This document shows positions 18,864-27,350 of a stretch of 64,000 nucleotides of DNA, piece by piece. The translations under genes were made by a program, and so were the position numbers. Each line of letters begins with the position of its first letter. The first letter of the stretch is position 1. This DNA comes from Planctomycetota bacterium (lineage in GTDB: Bacteria; Planctomycetota; Phycisphaerae; Phycisphaerales; SM1A02), in assembly GCA_014381555.1 (NCBI GenBank), contig JACNLO010000052.1, positions 41,970-105,969 on the forward strand, given 5' to 3'. The notes below the pieces were generated by a model. That model was not told the origin of the DNA, ran no database searches, and worked only from the letters and a program-made list of their open reading frames with translations.

Positions 18864-18933
18864 GTCCCGTTCGTCTAGTGGTCTAGGACGCCAGATTCTT
18901 CTGGTTACAGGGGTTCGAATCCTCTATGGGATG
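18864..18933 (+). tRNA. tRNA-Glu-like gene with a shortened anticodon loop (possible pseudogene)
   Basis: Acceptor GTCCCGT/ATGGGAT, D arm GTCT/GGAC and T arm AGGGG/CCTCT with TTCGAAT all match the tRNA-Glu pattern. The anticodon arm is only 14 nt: CCAGA and TCTGG enclose a 4-nt loop TTCT, or GCCAG/CTGGT encloses 6 nt. A normal arm has 17 nt, and the whole gene is 70 nt instead of 73 before CCA. No seven-base loop with U33 and a purine at 37 can be drawn, so the anticodon is unassigned (TTC is the expected one). The acceptor closes with an unusual G1-U72 pair. Confidence 0.65.
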
Positions 18934-18980
18934 TTCTTTTTTTGTGTTTGTTTGAAACAGACACATTTTGGAGTTTTATT

Positions 18981-19901
18981 ATGTTGCCACGAAGACCCCC
19001 GCGATCAGGACAGGTTGGGTTTTTATATCTTCCACCCTACAGGGTTCAGGGCATAAGCATTGCTGGCGAACAAACAGCTGTTCATATTCCTGAACTAGAT
19101 GTGGCTTTTGATGTTGGGCTTTGTCCAAGGCCGGTTTTGTCTGCCCCGTTCATCGCCCTTACACATGGACACATGGATCATGTTGCGGGGTTACCGTACT
19201 ACTTTAGTCAAAGAATGTTTCAAAAAATGGGTGTTGGAACCTGTGTTTGCCATAGCGAAATTGCTGGTGCTGTGCAATCAATGATGGCTGGGTGGGTTGA
19301 TCTGGAACAACAATTCACTCCGCACAACATTGTTTCGCTAGACCCCGATGGCGAGATCACCATTAAACCAAACATTGTTTTAAAGGGAATAGAGGCAAGC
19401 CACACGGTACCTGCTCTTTCTTATGTTGTGATGGAACACAGGAAAAAGTTACTTGAAAAATATAATGGTCTTCCACAAGAAGAGTTAAGAAGCCTAAAGA
19501 TTGGTGGGACAGAAATTACTCACACTTTAAAAATTCCACTTGTTGCGTGCACAGGTGACACCGAAATGGGCAACCACTTGTTTCGTCCAGAGTTTACAAA
19601 CGCTCCAATCGTTATAACTGAGTGTACTTTTTTTGAGTCTGAACATAAAACCAGAGCCACCGTAGGGAAACATTTACATATTGATAATATTGCAGATTTG
19701 TTGCAGGTGTGGAAGGCGGAGCACGTTGTAATCACTCACACAAGTCGCAGAACGGGTCTTGATATTATTAAGAGGGCTATTGAAGAACGAATTGGTTGTG
19801 ATGACTCACACCGAATACACTTGCTAATGGACCACCACGCAAACAGAATGCGTTATGAAAAACAACAGGAAGAAGCGGGAGATTTTGCGGAAAATGGTTG
19901 A
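18981..19901 (+). CDS. RNase Z-like metallo-beta-lactamase hydrolase
   Basis: 306 residues from the ATG at 18981 with a GGAG ribosome-binding site. The MBL-fold zinc motif THGHMDHVAGL (HxHxDH) is at about residues 62-72. Further ligands are in EASHTVPAL, ACTGDTE and VITHTSRR. The layout, including the ECTF strand and GKHLHIDNI, is that of RNase Z/ElaC-like enzymes that trim tRNA 3' ends. It begins 47 bp after a tRNA gene lacking CCA, a fitting neighbour. It lacks an obvious long flexible arm, so another phosphodiesterase role is possible. Confidence 0.8.
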   Translation: MLPRRPPRSGQVGFLYLPPYRVQGISIAGEQTAVHIPELDVAFDVGLCPRPVLSAPFIALTHGHMDHVAGLPYYFSQRMFQKMGVGTCVCHSEIAGAVQSMMAGWVDLEQQFTPHNIVSLDPDGEITIKPNIVLKGIEASHTVPALSYVVMEHRKKLLEKYNGLPQEELRSLKIGGTEITHTLKIPLVACTGDTEMGNHLFRPEFTNAPIVITECTFFESEHKTRATVGKHLHIDNIADLLQVWKAEHVVITHTSRRTGLDIIKRAIEERIGCDDSHRIHLLMDHHANRMRYEKQQEEAGDFAENG

Positions 19902-20038
19902 CGGACAGGGAAATAAAGCGTAGATTTAGCGTTCCAATATATTGCATGGATGCTACACGCCTTTTTTGGGATGGATGAGAAACCTGATTTTGTGGTTGAC
20001 TCGTCGTTGGGCCTATTAGTTACGTGGTAAAAAAATAT

Positions 20039-21445
20039 ATGAGTAAAGATCAAATAGACAGACAGCAATTAAAGGTTGACCTTTTGGGTCGGCTTCATCT
20101 TGACCACGCGACAATGTGTAGAAGGTGGTTTGATGACATTGTTGTGCTTGGTATTGTTGGTGGAACGTTGTTAATTCAAATTCAAGAACCAGTTCAATTA
20201 AAATATTTGCAGCGCTGTTGCACCCAACAGTTTGCCGAAGCCGCACAATCAATTACTGGGCATCTTCTTGGGGTGCGCTTTGTTGGCGAAGAGGGAATAA
20301 CACCAAGCACGGGGAACGTGGCTGGTTCGGGAAGATTCGGAAAATCTGGTGTTGTTTCGGGCGACAACCCAAGGGGCACTTCGGTACTTTCTTCTTTTGA
20401 TATTGAAGAAGATTTGCTAATTAGCCCCGACTACAATTTTGAAAATTTTGTTGTTGGTCCCGGAAACAGGCTAGCGCATGCTGCTGCTACTGCTGTCTCT
20501 ACTAAGCCGGGACAAGCATACAACCCCCTGTTTATTCATGGTGGGGTTGGGTTGGGCAAAACACACCTTCTACAATCCATTTGTCAAACGGCTATTAGAA
20601 AACATGCGTCGATGAGAATTTATTATGTTTCATGTAATGGTTTTATGACGCAGTTTCTTGAGGGAGTTCAAGAGGGGAAAATGTCCTCGTTTAGAAACAA
20701 GTTTCGGGCGTTTGACATGCTTGTTATTGATGATATTCACGATCTTTCGAAACGAGACCAAACACAAGAAGAATTTTTCCACACTTTTAATACCTTGTTT
20801 CAATCTGGAAAACAACTGGTGTTAAGCTCTGATGCTCCGCCAAGTGAAATCCCATATCTAGAAGAGCGTTTAATAAGCAGGTTTAGTTGTGGTCTTGTTG
20901 CGAGCATTGATCCGCCTGGTTTTGAAACGCGGGTAGCAATAATTAAAAAGAAGGCAGTAATGAGAAACATCGATATTCCAGACGATGTTACAACCTATGT
21001 TGCTTCACACTTGGATTCCAATATTCGGTTGCTTGAGGGAGCCATTACAACCCTACAAAGCGTAGCCATGTTAGATGGTGAGGATATTTCTCTAGAACTT
21101 GCCAAGCGAACAATTGGAAATGAAAACAAATCAGATGTGCCAACGAACATTTCCATTCAAAACATCCTTGACTCAGTTACTGTTTTTTATAACATCAAGC
21201 TCTCTGACCTTCTTTCTAAACGCAGACACAAATCTATAACTGTTCCGAGGCAGGTTGGAATGTGGTTGTCACGAAAACATACTCGATTTAGTCTAGAAGA
21301 AATTGGAGGATATTTTGGTGGGCGAGATCACACAACCGTGATGCATGCAATAAAAACCATTAACAAAAAAATTGAAGATGACGAAATTTTCCAAAGAGAA
21401 ATAAGCCTCTTGGGGGAACAATTATCGGACAAGCTTGGTGTCTAG
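20039..21445 (+). CDS. dnaA: Chromosomal replication initiator DnaA
   Basis: 468 residues from ATG 20039 (an in-frame GTG at 20024 is an alternative). Domain I (1-80) is divergent. The AAA+ domain shows Walker A GGVGLGKTHLL, Walker B MLVIDDIHDL and the sensor region around SSDAPP. Domain IV carries the DNA-binding signature GGRDHTTVMHAI. It binds DnaA boxes and opens the origin. A perfect box and a TTATNCACA match occur in the 255-bp gap directly downstream. The downstream neighbour trpD is convergent. Confidence 0.97.
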   Translation: MSKDQIDRQQLKVDLLGRLHLDHATMCRRWFDDIVVLGIVGGTLLIQIQEPVQLKYLQRCCTQQFAEAAQSITGHLLGVRFVGEEGITPSTGNVAGSGRFGKSGVVSGDNPRGTSVLSSFDIEEDLLISPDYNFENFVVGPGNRLAHAAATAVSTKPGQAYNPLFIHGGVGLGKTHLLQSICQTAIRKHASMRIYYVSCNGFMTQFLEGVQEGKMSSFRNKFRAFDMLVIDDIHDLSKRDQTQEEFFHTFNTLFQSGKQLVLSSDAPPSEIPYLEERLISRFSCGLVASIDPPGFETRVAIIKKKAVMRNIDIPDDVTTYVASHLDSNIRLLEGAITTLQSVAMLDGEDISLELAKRTIGNENKSDVPTNISIQNILDSVTVFYNIKLSDLLSKRRHKSITVPRQVGMWLSRKHTRFSLEEIGGYFGGRDHTTVMHAIKTINKKIEDDEIFQREISLLGEQLSDKLGV

Positions 21446-21459
21446 GATACGAGTTTTGT

Positions 21460-21468
21460 TGTGGATAA
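21460..21468 (-). promoter_or_regulatory. Perfect DnaA box
   Basis: TGTGGATAA is the exact reverse complement of the consensus TTATCCACA, 15 bp after the dnaA stop codon. An imperfect copy (CGTGGATTA) follows at 21471-21479. Confidence 0.7.
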
Positions 21469-21520
21469 GTCGTGGATTATGTGACACTAGACTCTAATAT
21501 CCAAACAAGAAAATCCATTT

Positions 21521-21620
21521 AAACAGGGCGAGTTAACATATGCGCAGTTGCTACGCAAACTTCGCACAGGCGAACTGACAGGTTATAACGGCCGCGGGGG
21601 CACTATAACCCGCCTTGTTT
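21521..21620 (+). ncRNA. Candidate structured RNA, four-way junction
   Basis: A 10-bp closing helix pairs 21521-21530 with 21611-21620 (one G-U). Inside are three hairpins: 21541-21544/21554-21557 with a 9-nt loop; 21561-21565/21570-21574 with loop ACAG; and 21581-21587/21604-21610, extended by 21591-21593/21599-21601. The third abuts the closing helix directly. The loop CAGTT (21545-21549) is complementary to AACTG (21573-21577), allowing a pseudoknot. The G-U pair favours the plus strand. It matches none of the SRP RNA, 6S, tmRNA, RNase P or riboswitch cores I know. Transcription is not shown. Confidence 0.4.
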
Positions 21621-21646
21621 TATGGACTTATGACTTTTTTGTGTTT

Positions 21647-21655
21647 TTATACACA
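21647..21655 (+). promoter_or_regulatory. Probable DnaA box
   Basis: TTATACACA fits the relaxed consensus TTATNCACA. It lies 46 bp before the trpD stop and is in opposite orientation to the perfect box at 21460. Confidence 0.5.
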
Positions 21656-21700
21656 ACTGAACAGACACTATTACTACGAAGACGAGTATTTAATCTATAT

Positions 21701-22756
21701 CTATGTTTCCTTGGTGTCTGTGGATGAAATGTGGGTATTGCTCACTTCAACCCAGTTCTGAAGAGTATTTCTTGCGGCACCAGAATCTATGGCTTCAGAC
21801 GCCATTTTAACGCCCTCCTTTAATGTATTAGCGTGTCCTGCGAGCATAAGAGCCACAGAAGTATTTAATACTGTCATGTCTCTGGGAGCCCCAGTACTCC
21901 CCTCTACAAGACTATCTCGAATGAAGTTAGTGGCATCGGAAAGCGAGTCTGCTGTTACGTCTTTGATGTCCCAACGGCTAAGACCAACATCTTCGGGCCT
22001 GATGAGCTCCTCTACAAGAGAACCATCTCGAACAAACAGTATTCGTGTCGGAGCAGATATAGAAATTTCATCAAGACCATCTAGTGAATGTGCAACGGCT
22101 GAATTCGTAGTACCCAAAGCACTGAGAGCTTCAGCCATGGGCTCAACATAGATATCATCCCAGACACCAAGCAGCTGTCTTCCAGCAGAGCAAGGATTTG
22201 TTAATGGTCCAAGGAGATTAAAAATGGTAGGGAATCCAAGAGATTTTCGAACAGGCATAACATGGGCAACGGCCTCATGGTGCTTTGGAGCAAAACAAAA
22301 ACAGATACCAACATCTTCAAGGCAACGCTTTTGTTGTTCTATCGCAGCTGTAATATTTATCCCAAGCTGTTCAAGAACCTCTGCTGAACCACGACCTGTT
22401 CGAGATCTGTTTCCATGTTTGGCAACCCGAACACCACACGCAGCAGCAACAATTCCAGCAGCAGTTGACACATTGAACGTTTTCGGCGCACCGCCCGTTC
22501 CGCATGTGTCTAACAACGAAGAAGCGTCAGGAAAATCAATACACTTGGCGCACTCCTTCATCACAACAGCAGCACCAAACAGCTCCTCCCCCGTTGGTAC
22601 CCTTGTTGCCAGAATTCCCAAAAAAGCACCAATTAATCCATCGTGAGCATTTCCACTCATGATGACGCGAAAGGCGCCGGAGATTTCAGATGAAGTGAGA
22701 GATTTCCCCTCTTTTAACATGCGAGTTGCAGAAAGTAGGTGTTCGGTGTTTGACAT
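21701..22756 (-). CDS. trpD: Anthranilate phosphoribosyltransferase
   Basis: 351 residues, the normal length. The PRPP/anthranilate-binding signature DTCGTGGAPKTFNVSTAA is at about 83-100, followed by AKHGNRS, FCFAPKHHEA and the FNLLGPLTNP strand. It transfers the phosphoribosyl group to anthranilate in tryptophan synthesis. No other trp gene is adjacent. It is divergent from lgt with 60 bp between the starts. Confidence 0.97.
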   Translation of the reverse strand: MSNTEHLLSATRMLKEGKSLTSSEISGAFRVIMSGNAHDGLIGAFLGILATRVPTGEELFGAAVVMKECAKCIDFPDASSLLDTCGTGGAPKTFNVSTAAGIVAAACGVRVAKHGNRSRTGRGSAEVLEQLGINITAAIEQQKRCLEDVGICFCFAPKHHEAVAHVMPVRKSLGFPTIFNLLGPLTNPCSAGRQLLGVWDDIYVEPMAEALSALGTTNSAVAHSLDGLDEISISAPTRILFVRDGSLVEELIRPEDVGLSRWDIKDVTADSLSDATNFIRDSLVEGSTGAPRDMTVLNTSVALMLAGHANTLKEGVKMASEAIDSGAARNTLQNWVEVSNTHISSTDTKET

Positions 22757-22816
22757 GACAACAGAATGATACTCTGTGATTCACCAAAGAAACACAGGCA
22801 GGGTACCATTGCACCA

Positions 22817-23836
22817 ATGATTGACAAATCATATCTTCACCAGCTTGACCCATTTGCCATCCAAATAACCGAAACCTTTGGATTGCGCTGGTATGGGCTT
22901 GCGTATATTGCTGGATTTATTGTTGCTTGGGCGCTTATTCGTTGGATGGGAAGAAAAAAAATATCAACAATCGAGCCAAACCGCGCAGGCGACTTTATTT
23001 TTGCTGCGGTGTTAGGAGTTTTAATTGGAGGCAGAGTTGGATACTGTTTATTTTATGACCCGACACTGCTCTACACATTTACCAACGAGTTTCCGTGGTG
23101 GAAGCTTCTTGCAATTCAAGATGGAGGAATGGCAAGTCACGGTGGAATGATTGGAGTATTTGTAGCGTTTATTATTTGGGGAAAAAGAAACAACGTGTCA
23201 TTGCTACACCTAATTGATATTGGCGCACTGTGTGCAACTCCCGGACTTTTTTTTGGTCGAGTTGCAAATTTTATAAATGGCGAACTTTGGGGCAAAGCGC
23301 TTTCGGCCGACTGCCAACCAAATCCACCAGCATGGTCAGTAAAATATCCATCCGAAATAACAGAGGTGTGGCTTCAAAACCCAGAACAATTTGGCGAACA
23401 ACTTGAAAAACTAGAATCGCTACAAACTACTATTGCTGGAGGAAACTCATTTCACCAAACAATAGTGAGTGAAATGTATGCAGGAAACCAGATCGTAATA
23501 GAAACAGTCCAGCCAATGTTGACAGCGTGGTATCCATCCCAATTATTTCAAGCTGTGGCAGAGGGCCCGTTTTTGTTTTTTGCCATGTTTATTATTTGGT
23601 GGAAACCAAGAAACCAAGGAATACTAGCAAGTAGCTTTTTGTTGTTGTACGGGGTTTCTCGTGTTGTTACAGAGGCATACAGACAGCCAGACGATGGCGT
23701 GATGCTAATTATGGGTCTTTCTCGAGGACAACTTTTAAGCACCTTTATGATTGCCTCTGGAATCCTATTATTAATAATTACTTCTAATAGAAAAACAAAG
23801 AAGCTTGGCGGTTTTAAAAAAGCAATTTTTAACTAA
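22817..23836 (+). CDS. lgt: Prolipoprotein diacylglyceryl transferase
   Basis: 339 residues from ATG 22817; the frame extends upstream only through non-conserved sequence. Polytopic membrane protein with the Lgt motifs LRWYGLAYIAGF, GGRVGYCLFYD, MASHGG, and the signature GRVANFINGELWG. A periplasmic insertion of about 70 residues (about 170-240) is longer than in E. coli. It attaches diacylglycerol to the lipobox cysteine. At least seven intact genes in this window encode proteins with a lipobox and would be its substrates. Confidence 0.96.
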   Translation: MIDKSYLHQLDPFAIQITETFGLRWYGLAYIAGFIVAWALIRWMGRKKISTIEPNRAGDFIFAAVLGVLIGGRVGYCLFYDPTLLYTFTNEFPWWKLLAIQDGGMASHGGMIGVFVAFIIWGKRNNVSLLHLIDIGALCATPGLFFGRVANFINGELWGKALSADCQPNPPAWSVKYPSEITEVWLQNPEQFGEQLEKLESLQTTIAGGNSFHQTIVSEMYAGNQIVIETVQPMLTAWYPSQLFQAVAEGPFLFFAMFIIWWKPRNQGILASSFLLLYGVSRVVTEAYRQPDDGVMLIMGLSRGQLLSTFMIASGILLLIITSNRKTKKLGGFKKAIFN

Positions 23837-23848
23837 AACAGTTAAAAA
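23826..23848. terminator. Bidirectional terminator between lgt and holB
   Basis: TTTTTAACT (23826-23834) and AGTTAAAAA (23840-23848) form a perfect 9-bp, A/T-rich hairpin with a 5-nt loop. It overlaps the lgt stop codon and sits just before the convergent holB stop. Weak stem strength lowers confidence. Confidence 0.5.
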
Positions 23849-23852
23849 ACAG

Positions 23853-24875
23853 CTAAACAAACAGCGCATCTCCAGCACAAAGATTCGACCATCTTGCACA
23901 GAGAGATTCAACTAGAACCTTAATAGAAATATTAGTTGCGAGTTGTTTTTCTATATCAACGATAATTCCAGTGGCTGAAATTGCCTCTTTTTGTTTTTGA
24001 TTTTTACGAATAGATTGACTCGACGATTCCCCAAACAACAACAACACTAAGTTCAGCGCTCTCCGGTTTGCCGCCTCTTTACTTGTATTTGGGTTTTCTT
24101 TTATCCAACGAGAAACATTAGATTCGATAAACAGGATTATTTTTTCTGTGGCGTTTGTATAATCACCCGAATTATTGAGTGTTAAAAAAGAGCGTAAAGA
24201 ATCAGAAAGAGCAGGTAATCCCGACTCTATTGCTTCACAAACAATCCCGGGAGATCCGTGAGAAAAACTCAACGCCCATAAAAGGTCGGAGGAACTTGTA
24301 TCTAGACTTGATTCGTCGGCCCACCTTTTCATATCTGATTCAGAGAGAGGGGAAAACGAAAGTTGCTGGCATCTACTCTGAATAGTTGGCAAAAGTAAAT
24401 CTTCCCTACAGGTAACGAGTATTATAGTTGTCCCAAGCGGCGGTTCTTCTAATGTTTTTAACAAGGCGTTTTGCCCAGCCTCATCAAGAAGTTCGGCTTC
24501 ATCAATAATAAAAAACTTCTCCTTCCCCGCAACAGGTGTTTTATATGCGATGGAATCATGTTGTTTTCCATCAGACGACTTCCCGCCAATCATTCGTTCT
24601 CTTAATAAATCAAGAGGGATGTTTGTCTGTTTTCGGCGCTGAAGAGCAGGGCTTTGTGCCCACGAAACATCCTCTTTTCGAATGATATGCAAATCACTAT
24701 AAGACCGAGTGGAGTCGAAATCATCGCCTAAAACAGATTCAGCAAAAAGAACTGCCGTGGTGCATTTGCCAACCCCTCGCGGACCAGAAAAAATCCAAGC
24801 GTGGTGCCGCGTGTTATTTTCAAAGGAGTCTACCAATGTTTTAACAGCCCTAGACTGACCTATAACACTATTCAT
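23853..24875 (-). CDS. holB: DNA polymerase III delta-prime subunit (clamp loader)
   Basis: 340 residues from ATG 24875. AAA+ fold: VIGQSRAVKTL, Walker A GPRGVGKCTT, DEAELLDEAGQNALLKTLEEPP (Walker B and sensor 1 region, with the SRC-type SRCQQL). The C-terminal part is divergent. The zinc-finger cysteine cluster of many clamp-loader ATPases is not evident. It acts in loading the beta clamp with DnaX. It is 105 bp from, and divergent to, comEC. Confidence 0.9.
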   Translation of the reverse strand: MNSVIGQSRAVKTLVDSFENNTRHHAWIFSGPRGVGKCTTAVLFAESVLGDDFDSTRSYSDLHIIRKEDVSWAQSPALQRRKQTNIPLDLLRERMIGGKSSDGKQHDSIAYKTPVAGKEKFFIIDEAELLDEAGQNALLKTLEEPPLGTTIILVTCREDLLLPTIQSRCQQLSFSPLSESDMKRWADESSLDTSSSDLLWALSFSHGSPGIVCEAIESGLPALSDSLRSFLTLNNSGDYTNATEKIILFIESNVSRWIKENPNTSKEAANRRALNLVLLLFGESSSQSIRKNQKQKEAISATGIIVDIEKQLATNISIKVLVESLCARWSNLCAGDALFV

Positions 24876-24980
24876 TCGCAAAGTGTACCCAACCTCGAGT
24901 TGTACATTGTTAGAACAAGAAAAATTTCTTTAACAAGAAAAACCTCCACAATTAATTTACGGCTATTTCCAGCTAGAACA

Positions 24981-27350
24981 ATGTTGGGCGTGAATTCCCC
25001 GCTGAAAATAAAACCACCGCCAATTCAATGGTCTCCACTAGCATCTCTTGGCGCTGCGGCATCACTTGGATCATATTTAGGATCACAATATGGAATATCA
25101 ACACACGCAACCTTTGTGGCACTTTTGTTGTCGGTGGCCACACTTTGTGCTGGCTTTTGTGTGTCAAAAAAAGAGATAAAAAACCTTTTGTTATATGCGT
25201 CTGTTGTTTTTGTTTTTATTGCGACTTCGGCACATGAAAAAAATGCTCCGCCATGGTCGTTGGTCCTTCGCAACGAGCTGTGTGAGTTAGATTGTATTGT
25301 TGTAAGCGATCCGGACACAGCGCAGCGTACACGCGGAGAAATGGCAGAGTTTGATTATCGCGTGCCATCAACATGGTTTTATGCACAGGCGGCACCACCA
25401 AATAGCGTGAACACGAAACCAATACAAATAGGAGTACAACTTAGAGGGAGACACCAAGTTCGGCGTGGCGACAAAATTAGGTGTTTTGGATGGTTTCACG
25501 AATCGGCGACCCAGAACAATCAATTTACATTTTATGTTTTAGGAACCCCAACAAAACACACACAAAAATCCGGCGCCGGGTTAATTGTGTTTAAAAAAAT
25601 CCTGCAACGATCCCTGCTCAGCAATCTAAAAAAGGAAGAAAGAAAACTTGCGAATGCGCTTTTTTTTGGTGTTCGAGGTCTTGGCTGGGAGACACTTTCA
25701 AACAAGTTTAGGCAAGCGGGCATGTCGCACATCCTTGCAATAAGCGGGCTTCATGTTGGGTTAATTATTCTTATCGCAACATTTGTATTTACTAAAAACA
25801 AGGCGAGCCCATTGCTAAACATAGGAACGGTTTTTTTAATCGTGCTTGTTATTGCCAGTGTTGTTGAATTAAGGGCGCCAATTATTAGATCAATAATTAT
25901 GGTGTTGTTTGTTTCGTGTGCAAAACTCGCTGGCTCTAGGTGTAACAACACAGGCCTTCTCGGGTTTGCAGCAATTGTGTATCTGTCGTGTTATCCAAGA
26001 GGTGCCAACACCATTGCATTTCAATTGACTTTTTTAGTAGTAACATCGCTGTGTGTTTTACTACCCCAAATCCAATGGAAATTGCTTGGACCGATAGACC
26101 ACAACGGAAAAATAAAAAAACTTACGGTTAGGTTCGTTGTTTCAATGTGGATTACCGGTCTGTGTGCGTGGTGCATTGTCTCCCCAATAACCGCGCATGT
26201 GTTTGGTAGTATTGCGCCAAGTGGTCTTTTGTCAAACGTCCCTGCAATACTAATGCTAACCACAACAATGTTTTTTGGGATAGCAAAATCGTGTGGAGAT
26301 CTGTTTTGTTTTTCGTTTTTAGACAAGCCACTAAATATGTTTTTTTCAAACTCTTTGGGCGGGCTGTTATCACTAACCACTGTGTTTGGAAATTTGCCAC
26401 TCGCTTTTGTTAAAAACGCTTCACTTTCTTGGATACAAGCTCTCTGCGCCATCATATGGTTTTCTTGTTGGTCACTGTTTGTTCGAAAGCGTTTTGTAAT
26501 ATGGGCAATGCTACCTGTTTTAATTATTTTTTTGTGCGTGAAACATGGCCCAAACAACACAACAATCATTACAACAATCAATGTTGGGCACGGCACGTGT
26601 CACGTAATTCAACACGCAGACCACACCCTAATAATAGATTCCGGTTCAAGAAACAATCTAGACGTGGGATCCAAAATAGTGATTCCAAAACTTAGGTCAC
26701 TACGTGTAAAACAAATTGACACAATAATTATTACACACGCAGACCTCGACCACCTTGCGGGCCTAATCGATATATTTAGAAACTACAGTGTGCAAAAAAT
26801 TGTTGTTGCACCACAAACAACACAAAACCCAACAAAATCTTTACAAAAAGTACTTTTTGAAGCAAGCCTCCAAAAAATAAAAATGATTCCTGGAGTTGCT
26901 GGGTGGACAGAGGAATTCGGAACACTAAAACTCACAATACTTTCGCCAGACAAGAAAACAGAATATGTGGGTTCTAACGCGTCTTCGATTGTGACAACAC
27001 TTCAAACAGCCGGTCGAACCGTTTTGTTTACTGGCGACATTGACGAAAAAAGGATAAATCAACTTGGTCAACAAAACCTTAAAAACATTGATGTTGTAGA
27101 GCTCCCACACCACGGACAATGGAGCCATGAATCTCAAGTGTTTATAAATAATCTTTTGCCAAAAGTAGCACTTCAATCCACAAACAGAACAAGGCACGCA
27201 AAAGACGCCTGGATAATACCTGACAAAACAGTTAGGTTTGTTACGGCAATTGATGGCGACATTACAACAATAATTAAAGAGGATGGTGAATTGTGCGTCT
27301 TCGGATCAAGAGACCCTGATACTATGGAGCCATGTGTTTATATCAAATAG
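24981..27350 (+). CDS. comEC: ComEC/Rec2-family DNA uptake channel
   Basis: 789 residues from ATG 24981; further upstream codons overlap the divergent holB gene. Two or three N-terminal membrane segments, an OB-like periplasmic domain (about 85-195), then the Competence domain with HILAISGLHVGLI and further membrane helices. The C-terminal metallo-beta-lactamase domain has INVGHGTCHVI, DSGSRNN, THADLDHLAG and LPHHG. This is the full ComEC domain set for inward transport of single-stranded DNA, so natural competence is possible. Confidence 0.93.
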   Translation: MLGVNSPLKIKPPPIQWSPLASLGAAASLGSYLGSQYGISTHATFVALLLSVATLCAGFCVSKKEIKNLLLYASVVFVFIATSAHEKNAPPWSLVLRNELCELDCIVVSDPDTAQRTRGEMAEFDYRVPSTWFYAQAAPPNSVNTKPIQIGVQLRGRHQVRRGDKIRCFGWFHESATQNNQFTFYVLGTPTKHTQKSGAGLIVFKKILQRSLLSNLKKEERKLANALFFGVRGLGWETLSNKFRQAGMSHILAISGLHVGLIILIATFVFTKNKASPLLNIGTVFLIVLVIASVVELRAPIIRSIIMVLFVSCAKLAGSRCNNTGLLGFAAIVYLSCYPRGANTIAFQLTFLVVTSLCVLLPQIQWKLLGPIDHNGKIKKLTVRFVVSMWITGLCAWCIVSPITAHVFGSIAPSGLLSNVPAILMLTTTMFFGIAKSCGDLFCFSFLDKPLNMFFSNSLGGLLSLTTVFGNLPLAFVKNASLSWIQALCAIIWFSCWSLFVRKRFVIWAMLPVLIIFLCVKHGPNNTTIITTINVGHGTCHVIQHADHTLIIDSGSRNNLDVGSKIVIPKLRSLRVKQIDTIIITHADLDHLAGLIDIFRNYSVQKIVVAPQTTQNPTKSLQKVLFEASLQKIKMIPGVAGWTEEFGTLKLTILSPDKKTEYVGSNASSIVTTLQTAGRTVLFTGDIDEKRINQLGQQNLKNIDVVELPHHGQWSHESQVFINNLLPKVALQSTNRTRHAKDAWIIPDKTVRFVTAIDGDITTIIKEDGELCVFGSRDPDTMEPCVYIK

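Larger units (their letters stand above)
21446..21700. other. 255-bp non-coding gap between dnaA and trpD: DnaA boxes and a structured element
   Basis: The longest gene-free stretch in the window lies between two convergent stops. It holds one perfect DnaA box, one TTATNCACA match, one two-mismatch copy (about 21471-21479), a 100-nt region able to fold into a four-way junction, and two T-runs (21634-21640, 21644-21648). It could be the replication origin, a DnaA regulatory site, or an RNA gene; see the separate entries. Confidence 0.6.

Noticed and set aside
18864..18933. tRNA-Arg (TCT) or tRNA-Lys (CTT) reading of the odd tRNA
   Set aside because: Those anticodons require a loop without a purine at position 37 and a mispaired stem; D and T arms match tRNA-Glu.
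21531..21555. dif-like arms (minus strand TGCGCATATGTTAA) in the dnaA-trpD gap
   Set aside because: The two XerC/D-like half sites overlap and lack the 6-nt central spacer, so recombination could not occur; the bases also fit the hairpin of the structured element.
21521..21620. SRP RNA, tmRNA or 6S RNA
   Set aside because: No GGAAG-type SRP loop, no tmRNA tRNA-like ends, and no long single bubble hairpin.
26021..26596. 191-codon frame antisense to comEC
   Set aside because: Opposite-strand shadow of the conserved ComEC membrane region.
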